A stretch of 64,000 nucleotides of DNA, from the NCBI RefSeq assembly GCF_003353055.1, contig NZ_QKWJ01000036.1, positions 1 to 64,000 on the forward strand, read 5' to 3'. Origin of the DNA: Cupriavidus lacunae. GTDB taxonomy: Bacteria; Pseudomonadota; Gammaproteobacteria; Burkholderiales; Burkholderiaceae. Below, in pieces: positions 31,719-40,322 of the stretch. A program made the translations under genes and the position numbers. How positions within the stretch are numbered: position 1 is the first letter of the stretch; the number at the start of each line of letters is the position of its first letter. The notes under the pieces are model-generated. The model did not search any database. It was given only the letters and a program-made list of their open reading frames with translations, and was not told where the DNA came from.

Positions 31719-32450
31719 ATGCAGACTAGCGAAGCGGTGCTGACGCAGGCGCGCGCGGCCTTGGCGCATGTGCCTTATCAGGGTCATGTCCTCCATCCCA
31801 CCATTCAGTTGCGGCTGTCCGACGGCGCGTTGATCCTGGAAGGCGAAGTGGCCGATATTGTCGACAAGACCCGGGCCGCGGCGACGTTGCGGCGCGTGGA
31901 CGGCGTGACCAGCGTGATTGATCATCTGCGCGTGGCCGACGGCGGCATGCAGGTCGGTGACGGCGAACTGCGCGACGCGGTGTGCGAGCGCCTGCTCAAT
32001 GCCGTCGATTTCCGCAATTGCAAGATCTGCGCGCGCGTCAAGGGCAAGCCTGAGGCCATGCGCGAGGCCGTGGGCGAACGCAGCGGCTGGATCGAAGTGG
32101 AAGTGCACGACGGCGTGGTGACGCTGTGGGGGCAGGTGATCAGCCTGTCGCACATGCGTCTGGCCGGGGTGCTGGCGTGGTGGTCGCGCGGCTGCCGCTG
32201 CGTGGTCAACGAGCTGGTGGTGGCGCCGGCCGAGGCCGACCGCGACGATGAAATCACCGAGGCGCTGATGCTGGTGCTGGAGACCGATCCCTTTGTCGAT
32301 GCCGGCCAGGTCAGCGTGCGTACCGAGAAGCGCGTGGTGACGCTGGAGGGTTGCGTCAGCAACGAGAACACGCGCCGCCAGGCCGAGCGCGACGCGTGGT
32401 ATGTGCAGGGCGTGGAGGACGTGGTCAACCACATCTCGCTGCGCACCTGA
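31719..32450 (+). CDS. three-BON-domain protein
   Basis: A 243-residue protein formed by three BON (OsmY-type phospholipid-binding) domains in tandem: LSDGALILEGEVADIVDKTRAAATLRRVDGVTSVIDHLRV; VHDGVVTLWGQVISLSHMRLAGVLAWWSRGCRCVVNELVV; and RTEKRVVTLEGCVSNENTRRQAERDAWYVQGVEDVVNHISL. No signal peptide, so unlike OsmY it appears cytoplasmic, unless exported by another route. ATG 31719 has a GAGG box upstream; the frame is open from 31602 across hairpins and that part is not coding. Stress or envelope-related role is usual for the family. Convergent with the AraC-type gene, 18 bp apart. Confidence 0.85.
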   Translation: MQTSEAVLTQARAALAHVPYQGHVLHPTIQLRLSDGALILEGEVADIVDKTRAAATLRRVDGVTSVIDHLRVADGGMQVGDGELRDAVCERLLNAVDFRNCKICARVKGKPEAMREAVGERSGWIEVEVHDGVVTLWGQVISLSHMRLAGVLAWWSRGCRCVVNELVVAPAEADRDDEITEALMLVLETDPFVDAGQVSVRTEKRVVTLEGCVSNENTRRQAERDAWYVQGVEDVVNHISLRT

Positions 32451-32468
32451 GCGCTGGCACCAGCGCGG

Positions 32469-33563
32469 CTATCCGCGCGCGCCGCGCTGTGCCGCGGCGT
32501 CTTCCATGCGCCAGTAGCGTCGCCGCGCCCGCAGCGCAAAGCGGGCGCGGTAGTCTGACATCGACATCCCCGCAGTGCGCTGGAACAGCCGGCGGAACGC
32601 GGCCGCGTCGCTGTAGCCGCAGGCTTCGGCAATCGCCTGCGTGCCGTGCAGCGTGACTTCCAGCAGCATGCGGGCGCGCTCCACGCGCAGCGTGTGCAGG
32701 TAGTCCAGCGGCGTCATGCCGGTCACCTGGCCGAAATGCCGCAGCAGCGTGCGTTCGCTGACCGCCGCTGCCTGCGCCACCGCGGCCAGCCTGTAGGGCT
32801 CGGACACGTGGTCTTGCAGCCATTGGATGGCGCGGTACACAGGGCTGTCCGCGGTGCGGCTGAGCCAGCGCTGCGACACCAGCGCCGGCACGCTGCGCTG
32901 GCGCTCGGGCTGGAACAGCATCAGCCGCGACGCCGCCTGCGCCAGGTCCGGGTCATGCAGGTGGCCCAGCACCCGCAGCATGAATTCCACCTGCAGCGCC
33001 GGCGCCACGCATGAGAACACCTGCCGGTGCACGCTCATGGCGTTGTCGCTGCCCAGGTCGCAATGCGGATATTGGCGCATCATCCAGCTCTGGAACATCC
33101 ACGGCGCGCCCACCCTTGCGCCATCCAGCAGTCCCAGCTGCAACGCAAACACCATCCCCGACGAACACGCCGCGATCCAGCCGCCGGCCTGCGCATGGCG
33201 TTCCACCAGGCGCAGCGCCGTGGCATGGCGCTGCACGATCTCGCCGAGCTGCAGCGCATTGCTGGCCAGCAGGGCCGGGATGACCAGCAGCGTGCGGCTG
33301 TCCGCGACGCGCGTGCGCCGGGTGGAAGGCGCCAGCCCGGGCAGGACCGGTGCCAGCGTACGGCCGTTGGCGCCGCACAGCTGCCAGCTCAGCGTGGGCG
33401 CGGCGTCGGGACGCTGCAGGCTGGCCACGCCGGCCACCGTGCGCAGTACGTCGAGCGTGGTGAACAGGCTGCCCGGCATGGCTTCCGGCAGCCATAGCAG
33501 GCGGACATGCAGCGGGATGTTCTGTGACGGCGGTTCGATGACGGGGGGCGTGCTCGGGTGCAT
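32469..33563 (-). CDS. GlxA-type AraC family regulator with DJ-1/PfpI-like domain
   Basis: About 364 residues: an N-terminal class I glutamine-amidotransferase-like (DJ-1/PfpI) domain (VRLLWLPEAMPGSLFTTLDVLRTV; GGWIAACSSGMVFALQLGLLDG, where the nucleophile-elbow Cys is retained) and a C-terminal AraC HTH pair (VAQAAAVSERTLLRHFGQVTGMTPLDYLHTLRVERARMLLE; IAEACGYSDAAAFRRLFQRTAGMSMSDYR). Related regulators control amine, amino-acid or arginine/carnitine catabolism. Divergent from the M20 carboxypeptidase gene (175 bp), which it may regulate. ATG 33563 is preferred; the frame is open to 33656. Confidence 0.85.
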   Translation of the reverse strand: MHPSTPPVIEPPSQNIPLHVRLLWLPEAMPGSLFTTLDVLRTVAGVASLQRPDAAPTLSWQLCGANGRTLAPVLPGLAPSTRRTRVADSRTLLVIPALLASNALQLGEIVQRHATALRLVERHAQAGGWIAACSSGMVFALQLGLLDGARVGAPWMFQSWMMRQYPHCDLGSDNAMSVHRQVFSCVAPALQVEFMLRVLGHLHDPDLAQAASRLMLFQPERQRSVPALVSQRWLSRTADSPVYRAIQWLQDHVSEPYRLAAVAQAAAVSERTLLRHFGQVTGMTPLDYLHTLRVERARMLLEVTLHGTQAIAEACGYSDAAAFRRLFQRTAGMSMSDYRARFALRARRRYWRMEDAAAQRGARG

Positions 33564-33737
33564 TGGCGATGGGCGGGGCAGGATGGCGGGGCAAAACACC
33601 GTGGCGGGATCGGCATCCGGATTGGCGATATTGATCCTCCCCTTCGGTTCTGGCAAGGACTAGGATCGTGCAGTTGTGCCGTGGCGCCGCCAGTGCGCCA
33701 CGGCATGACCCCGACAAGACCAAACCGAGGAGATTCC

Positions 33738-34997
33738 ATGCCGTTTTTCGTTCGCCACGTTGCCCTTGCCGCTGCCCTGACGCTTGCCGGGGCGGGCACC
33801 CTGGCCAGCGCCGCGCAGCCAGATACCGCGCTGCTGTCCGCCGCGCAGGCGGCCCAGCCCGCTGTCGTGCACTCGCTCAAGGAGATGGTGTCGATCGAAT
33901 CCGGCAGCGCCAATGCGAAGGGGCTGGCGCAGATGGCCAGCTATACCGAGAAGCGCCTGCAGGCGCTGGGCGCAAAGGTTGAGCGCCTGCCGGTGACTAG
34001 GGGCCCGGGCACCATGGTCAAGGCGACCTTCACCGGCACCGGCAAGCGCCGCGTCATGCTGATTGCCCACATGGACACCGTCTACCCGGAAAACACGCTG
34101 GCCACGCAGCCCATCCGCGAGGAGGGCAACCGGCTCTACGGCCCCGGCATCGCCGACGACAAGGGCGGCATCGCCGTCATCCTGCATTCGCTGGAGATCC
34201 TGAAGAACCAGGGCTGGCGCGACTACGCGCAGATCACTGTGCTGTTCAACCCAGACGAGGAAGTCGGCTCGGTCGGCTCCGGCGAAGCCATTGCCGCGCT
34301 GGCCGCGCAGCACGATGTGGTGCTGTCGTGCGAGCCCACCGCGGCCAAGGATGTGGTCAAGGCCGAGTCGCTGTTGCTGGGCGCCTCCGGCACTGCCACT
34401 GCCACTATGCAGGTCAAGGGCCGCGCTGCCCACGCCGGCGCCGCGCCGGAGCGCGGCCGCAATGCGCTGCTCGAACTCGCCTACCAGCTGCAGCAGACGC
34501 GCGACACCGCCAGCCAGGTGCCGGGCTCGCAGCTGAACTGGACCCAGGCGCAGGCCGGTACGGTGCGCAACCAGATCCCGGAAAGCGCTGTTGCCTACGG
34601 CGACGTGCGCACCACGGCGGCCGGCGCCGCCGAGAAGCTGAAGGTGGCGTTGCAGGACAAGGTCAAGGCCAGCCAGCTGGTGCCGGAGACGCAGACCACG
34701 GTTTCGATGGAAGAGGGCCGTCCGCCGTACGTGGCCGACGCGCGCGGCCGCGCGCTGGCCAGGCGCGCGCAGGAGATCTATGCCGAGCTGGACGGCCGCA
34801 CGCTGGCACTGGCCGAAGGCACTGGCGGCGCCACGGACGCCGGCTACGCCGCGCGCTCTGGCAAGCCCGCGGTGGTGGAAAGCTTCGGGCTGGCCGGCTT
34901 CGGCTATCACGCGCGCGACGAGTACGTCGAGCTCGACTCGATCGTGCCGCGCCTGTACCTGATGACGCGCATCCTGCAGGATATCGGCCGCAACTGA
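33738..34997 (+). CDS. secreted M20-family metallohydrolase (glutamate carboxypeptidase-like)
   Basis: A 419-residue protein with a signal peptide ending ASAAQ. Zinc-site segments of M20A peptidases: VMLIAHMDTVYPE, GPGIADDKGGIAV (bridging Asp), FNPDEEVGSVGS (catalytic Glu and ligand), SCEPT and the final GFGYHARDEYVEL. The dimerisation domain with GRAAHAG is typical. It resembles carboxypeptidase G2 (folate-glutamate cleaving) in length and layout; substrate inferred only to family level. ATG 33738 follows GAGGAG. Divergent from the GlxA-like regulator. Confidence 0.9.
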   Translation: MPFFVRHVALAAALTLAGAGTLASAAQPDTALLSAAQAAQPAVVHSLKEMVSIESGSANAKGLAQMASYTEKRLQALGAKVERLPVTRGPGTMVKATFTGTGKRRVMLIAHMDTVYPENTLATQPIREEGNRLYGPGIADDKGGIAVILHSLEILKNQGWRDYAQITVLFNPDEEVGSVGSGEAIAALAAQHDVVLSCEPTAAKDVVKAESLLLGASGTATATMQVKGRAAHAGAAPERGRNALLELAYQLQQTRDTASQVPGSQLNWTQAQAGTVRNQIPESAVAYGDVRTTAAGAAEKLKVALQDKVKASQLVPETQTTVSMEEGRPPYVADARGRALARRAQEIYAELDGRTLALAEGTGGATDAGYAARSGKPAVVESFGLAGFGYHARDEYVELDSIVPRLYLMTRILQDIGRN

Positions 34998-35127
34998 AGC
35001 GGCAGGGCAAGGCGGCGCAAGGCTGGCGTCGCCAGCGGCCCGAGCCATTCCCGGCAAGCCTGCTACAGTGTCATGGCCGCCCGCATGCGGCGGCCATGAC
35101 AAAAGAGAGATTGCAGGGGAGACCGAG

Positions 35128-35391
35128 ATGAACCGCAAAGGCTTGCTCGACGCGGCCACGGCGCTGGAAGACCTGGCGGCGGGCAACACGCCCGCGGCCG
35201 CGCAGGTGGTGGCGGGGGCTGCCGCGCTGGAGAAGATCCACGCCGACTTTCCGGGTTGGCGCGATGTGGGCGATGCGTTGTTCGGCCTGAAGGCGCTCGC
35301 CGGCGGCAGCGGCATGGCGCTGGACGTCAAGGGGCGCCAGCGCGCCGCCCGGCTGGCCGACGTGGTGCGCAGCCTGATCGATCAGATCTGA
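35128..35391 (+). CDS. small conserved-looking hypothetical protein
   Basis: An 87-residue soluble, alpha-helical protein (MNRKGLLDAATALEDLAAG ... GRQRAARLADVVRSLIDQI), without signal peptide, cysteines or metal motifs. I do not recognise the family. ATG 35128 follows GGGGAGACCGAG, a good ribosome site, and codon use is typical of the region, so it is likely real. It is 130 bp downstream of the M20 gene on the same strand and convergent with the phospholipase-D-like gene. Confidence 0.6.
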   Translation: MNRKGLLDAATALEDLAAGNTPAAAQVVAGAAALEKIHADFPGWRDVGDALFGLKALAGGSGMALDVKGRQRAARLADVVRSLIDQI

Positions 35392-35416
35392 ACGGACGCG
35401 CCTCCGGGAACCGGTT

Positions 35417-36994
35417 CTACAGCATCGACTCGATCGGCAGGATCGACAGGAACCAGATGCCAAGCCGGCGCAACCAGCTGGTGTTCGGCTCGGTGTCATG
35501 GCGGATGACTTCGTCGCCGCGCCGTTCCAGCCAGTACAGCTTGCCGGTCTCATCGAGCTTGACCTGGTAGGCCGCGCGCGGCACCACGCTGGCGAAGGTG
35601 GATTCGATCTTGCCTGCCAGTTCCGGGCTGTCGATGACGAAGCCCAGTTCGGTGTTGATCGTCGCCGAGCGCGGGTCGAAATTGAACGAGCCCACGAAGA
35701 TCCGGTTGCCGTCGACCGCGAAGGTCTTGGCGTGCAGGCTGGAGCCCGAGCTGCCGAAGGGGCCGGCGCGCTCTTCCTTCCTGCCAGGCGCGGCCGAGCG
35801 CCGCAGCTCATACAGGTCCACGCCGGCTTCCAGCAGCGCCTTGCGCCGCTTGGCATAGCCCGAATGCACGGCGGCCACGTCGGTGGCTTCCAGCGCATTG
35901 GTCAGCACCCGCACCGCCACGCCGCGCCTGGCCATGTCCGCGAAATAGGACGTGCCGCCCGTCGTCGGCACGAAGTAGGGCGAGACCAGGTCAAGCTCGC
36001 GCTGCGGGTCGCCCAGGATATCGCGCAGCTGGTGCGCCACCAGGGTGTTGCGCGACGCCTCGCCCAGCGCCTTGTCCGGGTTGTCGCTGACCAAGCGCGC
36101 TTTTGCCCACTGGAACGGCAGCGTGCCGTCCAGCATCCGCTGCACGTCGGGCAGGTTGCGCACCGCGCCAAGGTAGGCGGCGGCAGCCGGGTTCTGTTCG
36201 ACGGCGCGGGCGTTGCCGACCAGCGCCTGCAGCCGTTCGACGCTGACCGGCGGCACCAGCCGGTCTACCGGGTAGGCCGAGGCGCTGGACCAGTAGCGGT
36301 CGAAATCGAGCGCCACGTCGCCCGCCGCGGGGCCGACAGCGATCACGTCGAGGTCGGCGAACAGCACGCCATCGGTCGCGCCGAAGTATTCATCGCCGAC
36401 ATTGCGCCCGCCGATGATGGTGGCGACGCCGTCGGCGGTAAAGGACTTGTTGTGCATGCGCCGGTTCAGGCGCCGGAAATCAGTCAGGAAATTGAGCGCC
36501 TTGGGGTGGCGGATCACGAACGGGTTGAAGATCCGCACTTCGACGTGCGGATGCGCATCCATGGCCGCCAGCAACTCGTCCATGCCGGCGATGCCGTTGT
36601 CGTCCAGCAGCAGGCGCACGCGCACGCCGCGGTCGGCGGCTTTATGCAGCGTCTCCAGCAGCAGCGTGCCGGTCAGGTCGTCGCGCCAGATGTAGTACTG
36701 CACGTCGAGCGTGCGCTGCGCGGTGCGCGCCAGCTGCACGCGCGCGGCAAAGGCGGCGTAGGCGTTCTCGAGCGGATGGATGCCGCTCAGGCCCGGATGG
36801 CGCGCCACTTCGCCGGCCACCGCCTGGCCCAGCGGCGTGGCCTGGGACTCGGCGGGCGTCAGCGCGTAGGATTCAGTTCGGGGATCCAGCGGGGGCAAGG
36901 CGCAGCCGCCGAGCAGGGCGGCGCACCACAGCAGCAGCGAACTGGCGCGCAGGCGGCGGTGGGGAACGAACGCGGCGTCTGTCGGCGATGGCAT
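35417..36994 (-). CDS. phospholipase D family lipoprotein (ClsC/YmdC-like)
   Basis: A 525-residue PLD-superfamily protein with lipobox LGGC (Cys31), so membrane-anchored. Two HKD motifs: RMHNKSFTADG (His181, Lys183, Asp188) followed by GGRNVGDEYFG, and SLHAKTFAVDGNRIFVGSFN near residue 440. In E. coli, ClsC uses phosphatidylethanolamine and phosphatidylglycerol to make cardiolipin; this protein has the same domain order but a lipoprotein anchor. No ClsC partner such as YmdB is adjacent. ATG 36994 opens the leader MPSPTDAAFVPHRRLRASSL; upstream frame is open through a repeat. Confidence 0.85.
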   Translation of the reverse strand: MPSPTDAAFVPHRRLRASSLLLWCAALLGGCALPPLDPRTESYALTPAESQATPLGQAVAGEVARHPGLSGIHPLENAYAAFAARVQLARTAQRTLDVQYYIWRDDLTGTLLLETLHKAADRGVRVRLLLDDNGIAGMDELLAAMDAHPHVEVRIFNPFVIRHPKALNFLTDFRRLNRRMHNKSFTADGVATIIGGRNVGDEYFGATDGVLFADLDVIAVGPAAGDVALDFDRYWSSASAYPVDRLVPPVSVERLQALVGNARAVEQNPAAAAYLGAVRNLPDVQRMLDGTLPFQWAKARLVSDNPDKALGEASRNTLVAHQLRDILGDPQRELDLVSPYFVPTTGGTSYFADMARRGVAVRVLTNALEATDVAAVHSGYAKRRKALLEAGVDLYELRRSAAPGRKEERAGPFGSSGSSLHAKTFAVDGNRIFVGSFNFDPRSATINTELGFVIDSPELAGKIESTFASVVPRAAYQVKLDETGKLYWLERRGDEVIRHDTEPNTSWLRRLGIWFLSILPIESML

Positions 36995-37039
36995 GGCGGC
37001 ATTGAGGTACGGAAAGCGCTCCCGTTGCGCTGGTTTGCT

Positions 37040-37064
37040 CCCCTCACCCGCAAGCGGGAGAGGG
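37040..37064. repeat. solitary REP-like hairpin
   Basis: CCCCTCACCCGC-AA-GCGGGAGAGGG: one unit of the elements at 5263 and 21255, with one mismatch in the stem. It lies in the gap between the PLD-family gene and sodC. Confidence 0.75.
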
Positions 37065-37107
37065 AGAACACCGGCGCGTTTGCAAGGCTTCGTGGTTCGC
37101 AACCACC

Positions 37108-37683
37108 TTACGAAGCCGCCACCACCCCGCATGCGATCCGCCCGCCCGAATTCCCGGTGGGCTGCGTCTTGTAGTCGTCCGGATCCTTGTGCACCACCAC
37201 CGCACGTCCGATCACCCCGTTGGCGCCCGTGCCAACCGTCAGGTCCGGCAGCAGCATGCTGACGCGCGCATTGCCACTGGCGTCTGCGGTGACATTGTTC
37301 ATGTCGCCGGCATGGTGGTCGGGCACGGTCATCTGGCCATGGGGCTTGCCGGTCGGGTTGAAGTGGCCGCCCGCGCTCATCGCATCAGGCGCGGAGCAGT
37401 CGCCCTTCTCATGGACGTGGAAGCCATGCACCGAGTTCGGCGGCAGGCCCGTGATCGCGGCGGTCATCATCACGCCGCCAGGCTGCTGCTGGAAGGTCAC
37501 GGTGCCCGCGGTGTCGGTGCCGCTCTTGGGCTGGAGCTTTGCCGTCGCCCTGGCGTCGGCGCCGGTGTTTGGCGCTGCGGTCGCGCCCGCTGCAGACGAG
37601 GAGGTCATGCCGGAGCCGGCGCAGCCGGCCAGTGCAACTGCTGCGGCAATGCACGCCGCCAGGGGGGTAAGCACTTGTTTCAT
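37108..37683 (-). CDS. sodC: Cu,Zn superoxide dismutase, lipoprotein type
   Basis: A 191-residue periplasmic lipoprotein (lipobox LAGC, Cys21) with a low-complexity Ala/Thr linker and then the SodC domain: GFHVHEKGDCS (Cu ligands), AGGHFNPTGKPHG (bridging/Zn His), HHAGDM (Asp Zn ligand region), VVVHKDPDDY and GNSGGRIACGV with the disulfide Cys and active-site Arg. It removes superoxide outside the cytoplasm. Full length. Downstream gene on the strand is the PLD-family lipoprotein, separated by a REP hairpin. Confidence 0.93.
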   Translation of the reverse strand: MKQVLTPLAACIAAAVALAGCAGSGMTSSSAAGATAAPNTGADARATAKLQPKSGTDTAGTVTFQQQPGGVMMTAAITGLPPNSVHGFHVHEKGDCSAPDAMSAGGHFNPTGKPHGQMTVPDHHAGDMNNVTADASGNARVSMLLPDLTVGTGANGVIGRAVVVHKDPDDYKTQPTGNSGGRIACGVVAAS

Positions 37684-37803
37684 CGGAATCCTCTTCTTGT
37701 CGTGATTTCGGAAGAAACAGTATAGAACGGCGGGCGTTGAACCGATTTCCGGTTTTGTCCTACATACCGCAGAGAACAGGCGCCGCTGGCTGATCGGGCC
37801 AGA

Positions 37804-38739
37804 TCAGGCCGCCACGGCCAGCCGCTGCTGTGCCGCACCAAAATGCGGATGGCGGGAGAACAGTTCCGCGGCCCAGTTGACGAACACCCGTACCTTGGCC
37901 GACAGGTGCCGGTTCTGCGGATACATCGCCGAGATCGGCAGCTCATCGGTCTGCCAGTCGGGCAGGATCTCCACCAGCCTGCCGCTGGCCACGTAGGGCT
38001 CGGCCATCGCGCGCGAGATCCGGGCCACGCCATGGCCCTCCAGCGTGCAGCCCAGGTAGACGTCGGCGTCGTTGGTGGAAATGGCGGAGGGAAGCAGTAC
38101 CTCGCTGCGCTCCGCGCCGTGGGCCATCGGCCAGGGCATTTCGCGGCCGGTGCGGTTGGACAGGAAATTGACCGCCTTGTGCTGCGCCAGCTCGGTCAGG
38201 TCGCGCGGGGTGCCGAAGCGGTTCAGGTAGATCGGCGAGGCGTAGAACGCCAGCTTCACGTTGCCGATGCGGCGGGCCACCATGGCCTCGTCCAGTGGCA
38301 CGCCCACGCGCAGCACCACGTCCACGCCCGCCTGCAGCAGGTCGATCGGCTTGCCGTTGATGGTCAGTTCCAGCTTCAGGTCCGGATAGGCCTGGAAAAA
38401 TTCATGCAGGTGGGGCACCAGCACCAGCTGCGCCAGCACGGCGGTGGTATCGACCGACAGCGTGCCGCGCGGCGAGTTGTTCTGGCGCGTCAGCGACTGC
38501 TCGGCCTCGTCGACATCGGCCAGGATGCGCACGCAGCGTTCGTAATACGCCGCGCCGTCGTTGGTCACGCTGATGCGGCGCGTGGTCCGGTGCAGCAGCT
38601 TGACGCCCAGGTGGGTTTCCAGGTTCTGGATCAGGCGGGTCAGCGTGGCCTTGGGCAAGTCCATCGATTCCGCGGCGCGTGCAAAGCTGCCGACGTCCAC
38701 GACCCGGGTGAATGCCTGCATTGATACGAGACGGTCCAT
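37804..38739 (-). CDS. LysR regulator of the adjacent efflux operon (CeoR/BpeT-like)
   Basis: A 311-residue LysR protein: MDRLVSMQAFTRVVDVGSFARAAESMDLPKATLTRLIQNLETHLGVKLLHRTTRRISVT is the winged HTH, followed by a standard effector domain. In Burkholderia, CeoR/BpeT lies divergently upstream of llpE-ceoA/bpeE-ceoB/bpeF-opcM/oprC and activates it with salicylate-like or chloramphenicol effectors. Here the same order holds, so that role is a strong inference. ATG 38739; the frame is open further but without family sequence. Confidence 0.85.
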   Translation of the reverse strand: MDRLVSMQAFTRVVDVGSFARAAESMDLPKATLTRLIQNLETHLGVKLLHRTTRRISVTNDGAAYYERCVRILADVDEAEQSLTRQNNSPRGTLSVDTTAVLAQLVLVPHLHEFFQAYPDLKLELTINGKPIDLLQAGVDVVLRVGVPLDEAMVARRIGNVKLAFYASPIYLNRFGTPRDLTELAQHKAVNFLSNRTGREMPWPMAHGAERSEVLLPSAISTNDADVYLGCTLEGHGVARISRAMAEPYVASGRLVEILPDWQTDELPISAMYPQNRHLSAKVRVFVNWAAELFSRHPHFGAAQQRLAVAA

Positions 38740-39173
38740 GATGAGGTTCCGACGATAGATCCGAACGGCGTGCCGCCCGCGCTCGTGGCGCACGCGGCCC
38801 TGCTGGTTGTTGTTATGGGGAGTCTGCCGGCTGGCTGGCACTGCGACTGCGCGCTGGCTGGGCGCGGGTTCCGGCGTGGGTTTGTCAGGGCGTCCGGCGC
38901 CGCGGGAATCTCCCCGCTTCGGACCGGGCGCGCACCGGCCTTGGTGTCCTGTGGACCGCTGCGCGTGCCGAGAGGCGGAGTGAATCACAAAACACAAAAC
39001 CTTGTCATGCGTGGGGATTCTTCCTTCCGGAGGCATGACAGGAGGGGGTTTGCGATTATTCCAATCCCGGAACGGTGCATTAGCGATCTCTCGCTTTATC
39101 CCATCCTCGTCAATCACCATAATTCGTTCCATCGCAACACTCAAGCGCATTGTTTCCGTCGTGCGCCGACGCC
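38740..39173. other. 434-bp divergent regulatory region of the efflux locus
   Basis: No gene is supported here. It separates the LysR gene from the llpE-type gene. A palindrome, TGTCATGC (39003-39010) with GCATGACA (39033-39040), has centres 30 bp apart and lies about 134-171 bp before llpE, in a locally AT-richer stretch (CACAAAACACAAAACC just upstream). A MexT-type nod-box could not be recognised with confidence. Confidence 0.5.
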
Positions 39174-40139
39174 ATGTCCCAGAAGCCAGGCCAACGCCCC
39201 AATGCAGCCAGCGCCGCCACTGCCCTCACGGCAGCCGGGCCGGGGCAGGCGCGAGTGGCTGAGCATACGGTGACGAGCGACGGGCGGGAGATCCTGGTGC
39301 GGGTGTGCTACCCGGCGGGCTATCCTGCGCCGGGCGCCGAGGGCGAGGCCCTGTTGCCCTGGCTGGTGTACCTGCATGCCGGCGGCTTTGTGGAAGGCGG
39401 CGTGGAACATGCCTGCCAGCTGGTGCAGGACCTGGCCACCACGGTGCCGGCGGTGGTGATAACGCCGGCGTATTCGCTGGCGCCGGACCATCCGTTCCCG
39501 GCCGCGCCGGAGGACGCACACAGCACGGTGCAGTGGGTGCTGCGCAATGCCCGGCGCCTGAAGCTGGACCGGACCCGCTTTGCGCTGGTTGGCGAGGAAG
39601 CCGGGGGCAACCTGGCGATTGCGCTGGCGCAGATGCTGCGCGACCGCGGCACCGCGCAGCCGCGCGGGCAATGGCTGATCCGTCCGGTGACGGACCCGTG
39701 CCTGCAGCACGCCTCCTGCGCGGGGTTTGGCGGCGGGCAGGTGCCGATGGAAACCCTGAAGCGCCTGGCCGACAACTATCGCGATTACCTGCCGACGCCT
39801 GCGGCTACGGTGCATCCGTATGCCGCCCCGGCGCTGGCCTCGCGCCTGGCCGGGCTGCCGCCCACGCTGGTCCAGGTGGCTGAATACGACGCGCTGCGTG
39901 CCGAAGGCGAGGCCTTCGCCGGGCGCCTGAGCAAGGCCGGCGTGCCGGCCCAGGCCATGATCATGCCCGGCGCCTGTGGCGACGGCGTGGAAGAGGCCCA
40001 TGACAGCTGTCAGGCATGGGTCGACGAAGGTGCGCGGTTCCTGCGGCGATGTCTGGCCGCGGCCGACGATACCTCATCCCTGACTGAACGCCGTGCTGGT
40101 GCCAAGACCAGCCGGCCTGGAGCCAAGCCCGCCGGCTGA
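39174..40139 (+). CDS. llpE: LlpE-type alpha/beta-hydrolase-fold protein without Ser/His catalytic residues
   Basis: A 321-residue protein of the hormone-sensitive-lipase fold: oxyanion segment YLHAGGF (His68-Gly71), TPAYSLAPDHPFPAAPEDA and the nucleophile region LVGEEAGGNLAIA. Active relatives read GDSAGG; here Glu142 replaces the nucleophilic Ser. Asp239 of the triad remains (AEYDALRAEGE), but the His segment reads ACGDGVEEA with no His. It should not be an esterase. It is the first gene of the RND operon, matching llpE ('lipase-like') of the Burkholderia ceo/bpe operons, whose role in efflux is unresolved. ATG 39174 gives MSQKPGQ; two hairpins separate it from ceoA. Confidence 0.82.
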   Translation: MSQKPGQRPNAASAATALTAAGPGQARVAEHTVTSDGREILVRVCYPAGYPAPGAEGEALLPWLVYLHAGGFVEGGVEHACQLVQDLATTVPAVVITPAYSLAPDHPFPAAPEDAHSTVQWVLRNARRLKLDRTRFALVGEEAGGNLAIALAQMLRDRGTAQPRGQWLIRPVTDPCLQHASCAGFGGGQVPMETLKRLADNYRDYLPTPAATVHPYAAPALASRLAGLPPTLVQVAEYDALRAEGEAFAGRLSKAGVPAQAMIMPGACGDGVEEAHDSCQAWVDEGARFLRRCLAAADDTSSLTERRAGAKTSRPGAKPAG

Positions 40140-40162
40140 GCCGCTCCAGACAACCGCCAGCC

Positions 40163-40210
40163 GGCTCTGTTTCGGCCAGAGCCAGGACCGCCGCCATACA
40201 CAGGCGGTCC
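40163..40210 (+). other. two tandem hairpins between llpE and the adaptor gene
   Basis: GGCTCTG/CAGAGCC (40163-40169 with 40177-40183) and GGACCGCC/GGCGGTCC (40185-40192 with 40203-40210) lie in the 183-bp gap inside the efflux operon. No T-run follows. They could partly terminate or process the transcript, setting llpE apart from the pump genes. Confidence 0.55.
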
Positions 40211-40322
40211 TAAGTCCGACCATCAGTTTGGCCATGGTTCCGGTCCGCCCACGCGGACCGGCAGGCGGCGTTCGGCCATTTGCTTTTCCGGTTGAAGAAA
40301 ACCCGATCCAGGAGTTTGAGAA

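Noticed and set aside
39100..39140. MexT-like nod box before llpE
   Set aside because: GTCAATCACCATAATT only loosely fits the published MexT pattern; too many mismatches to claim.
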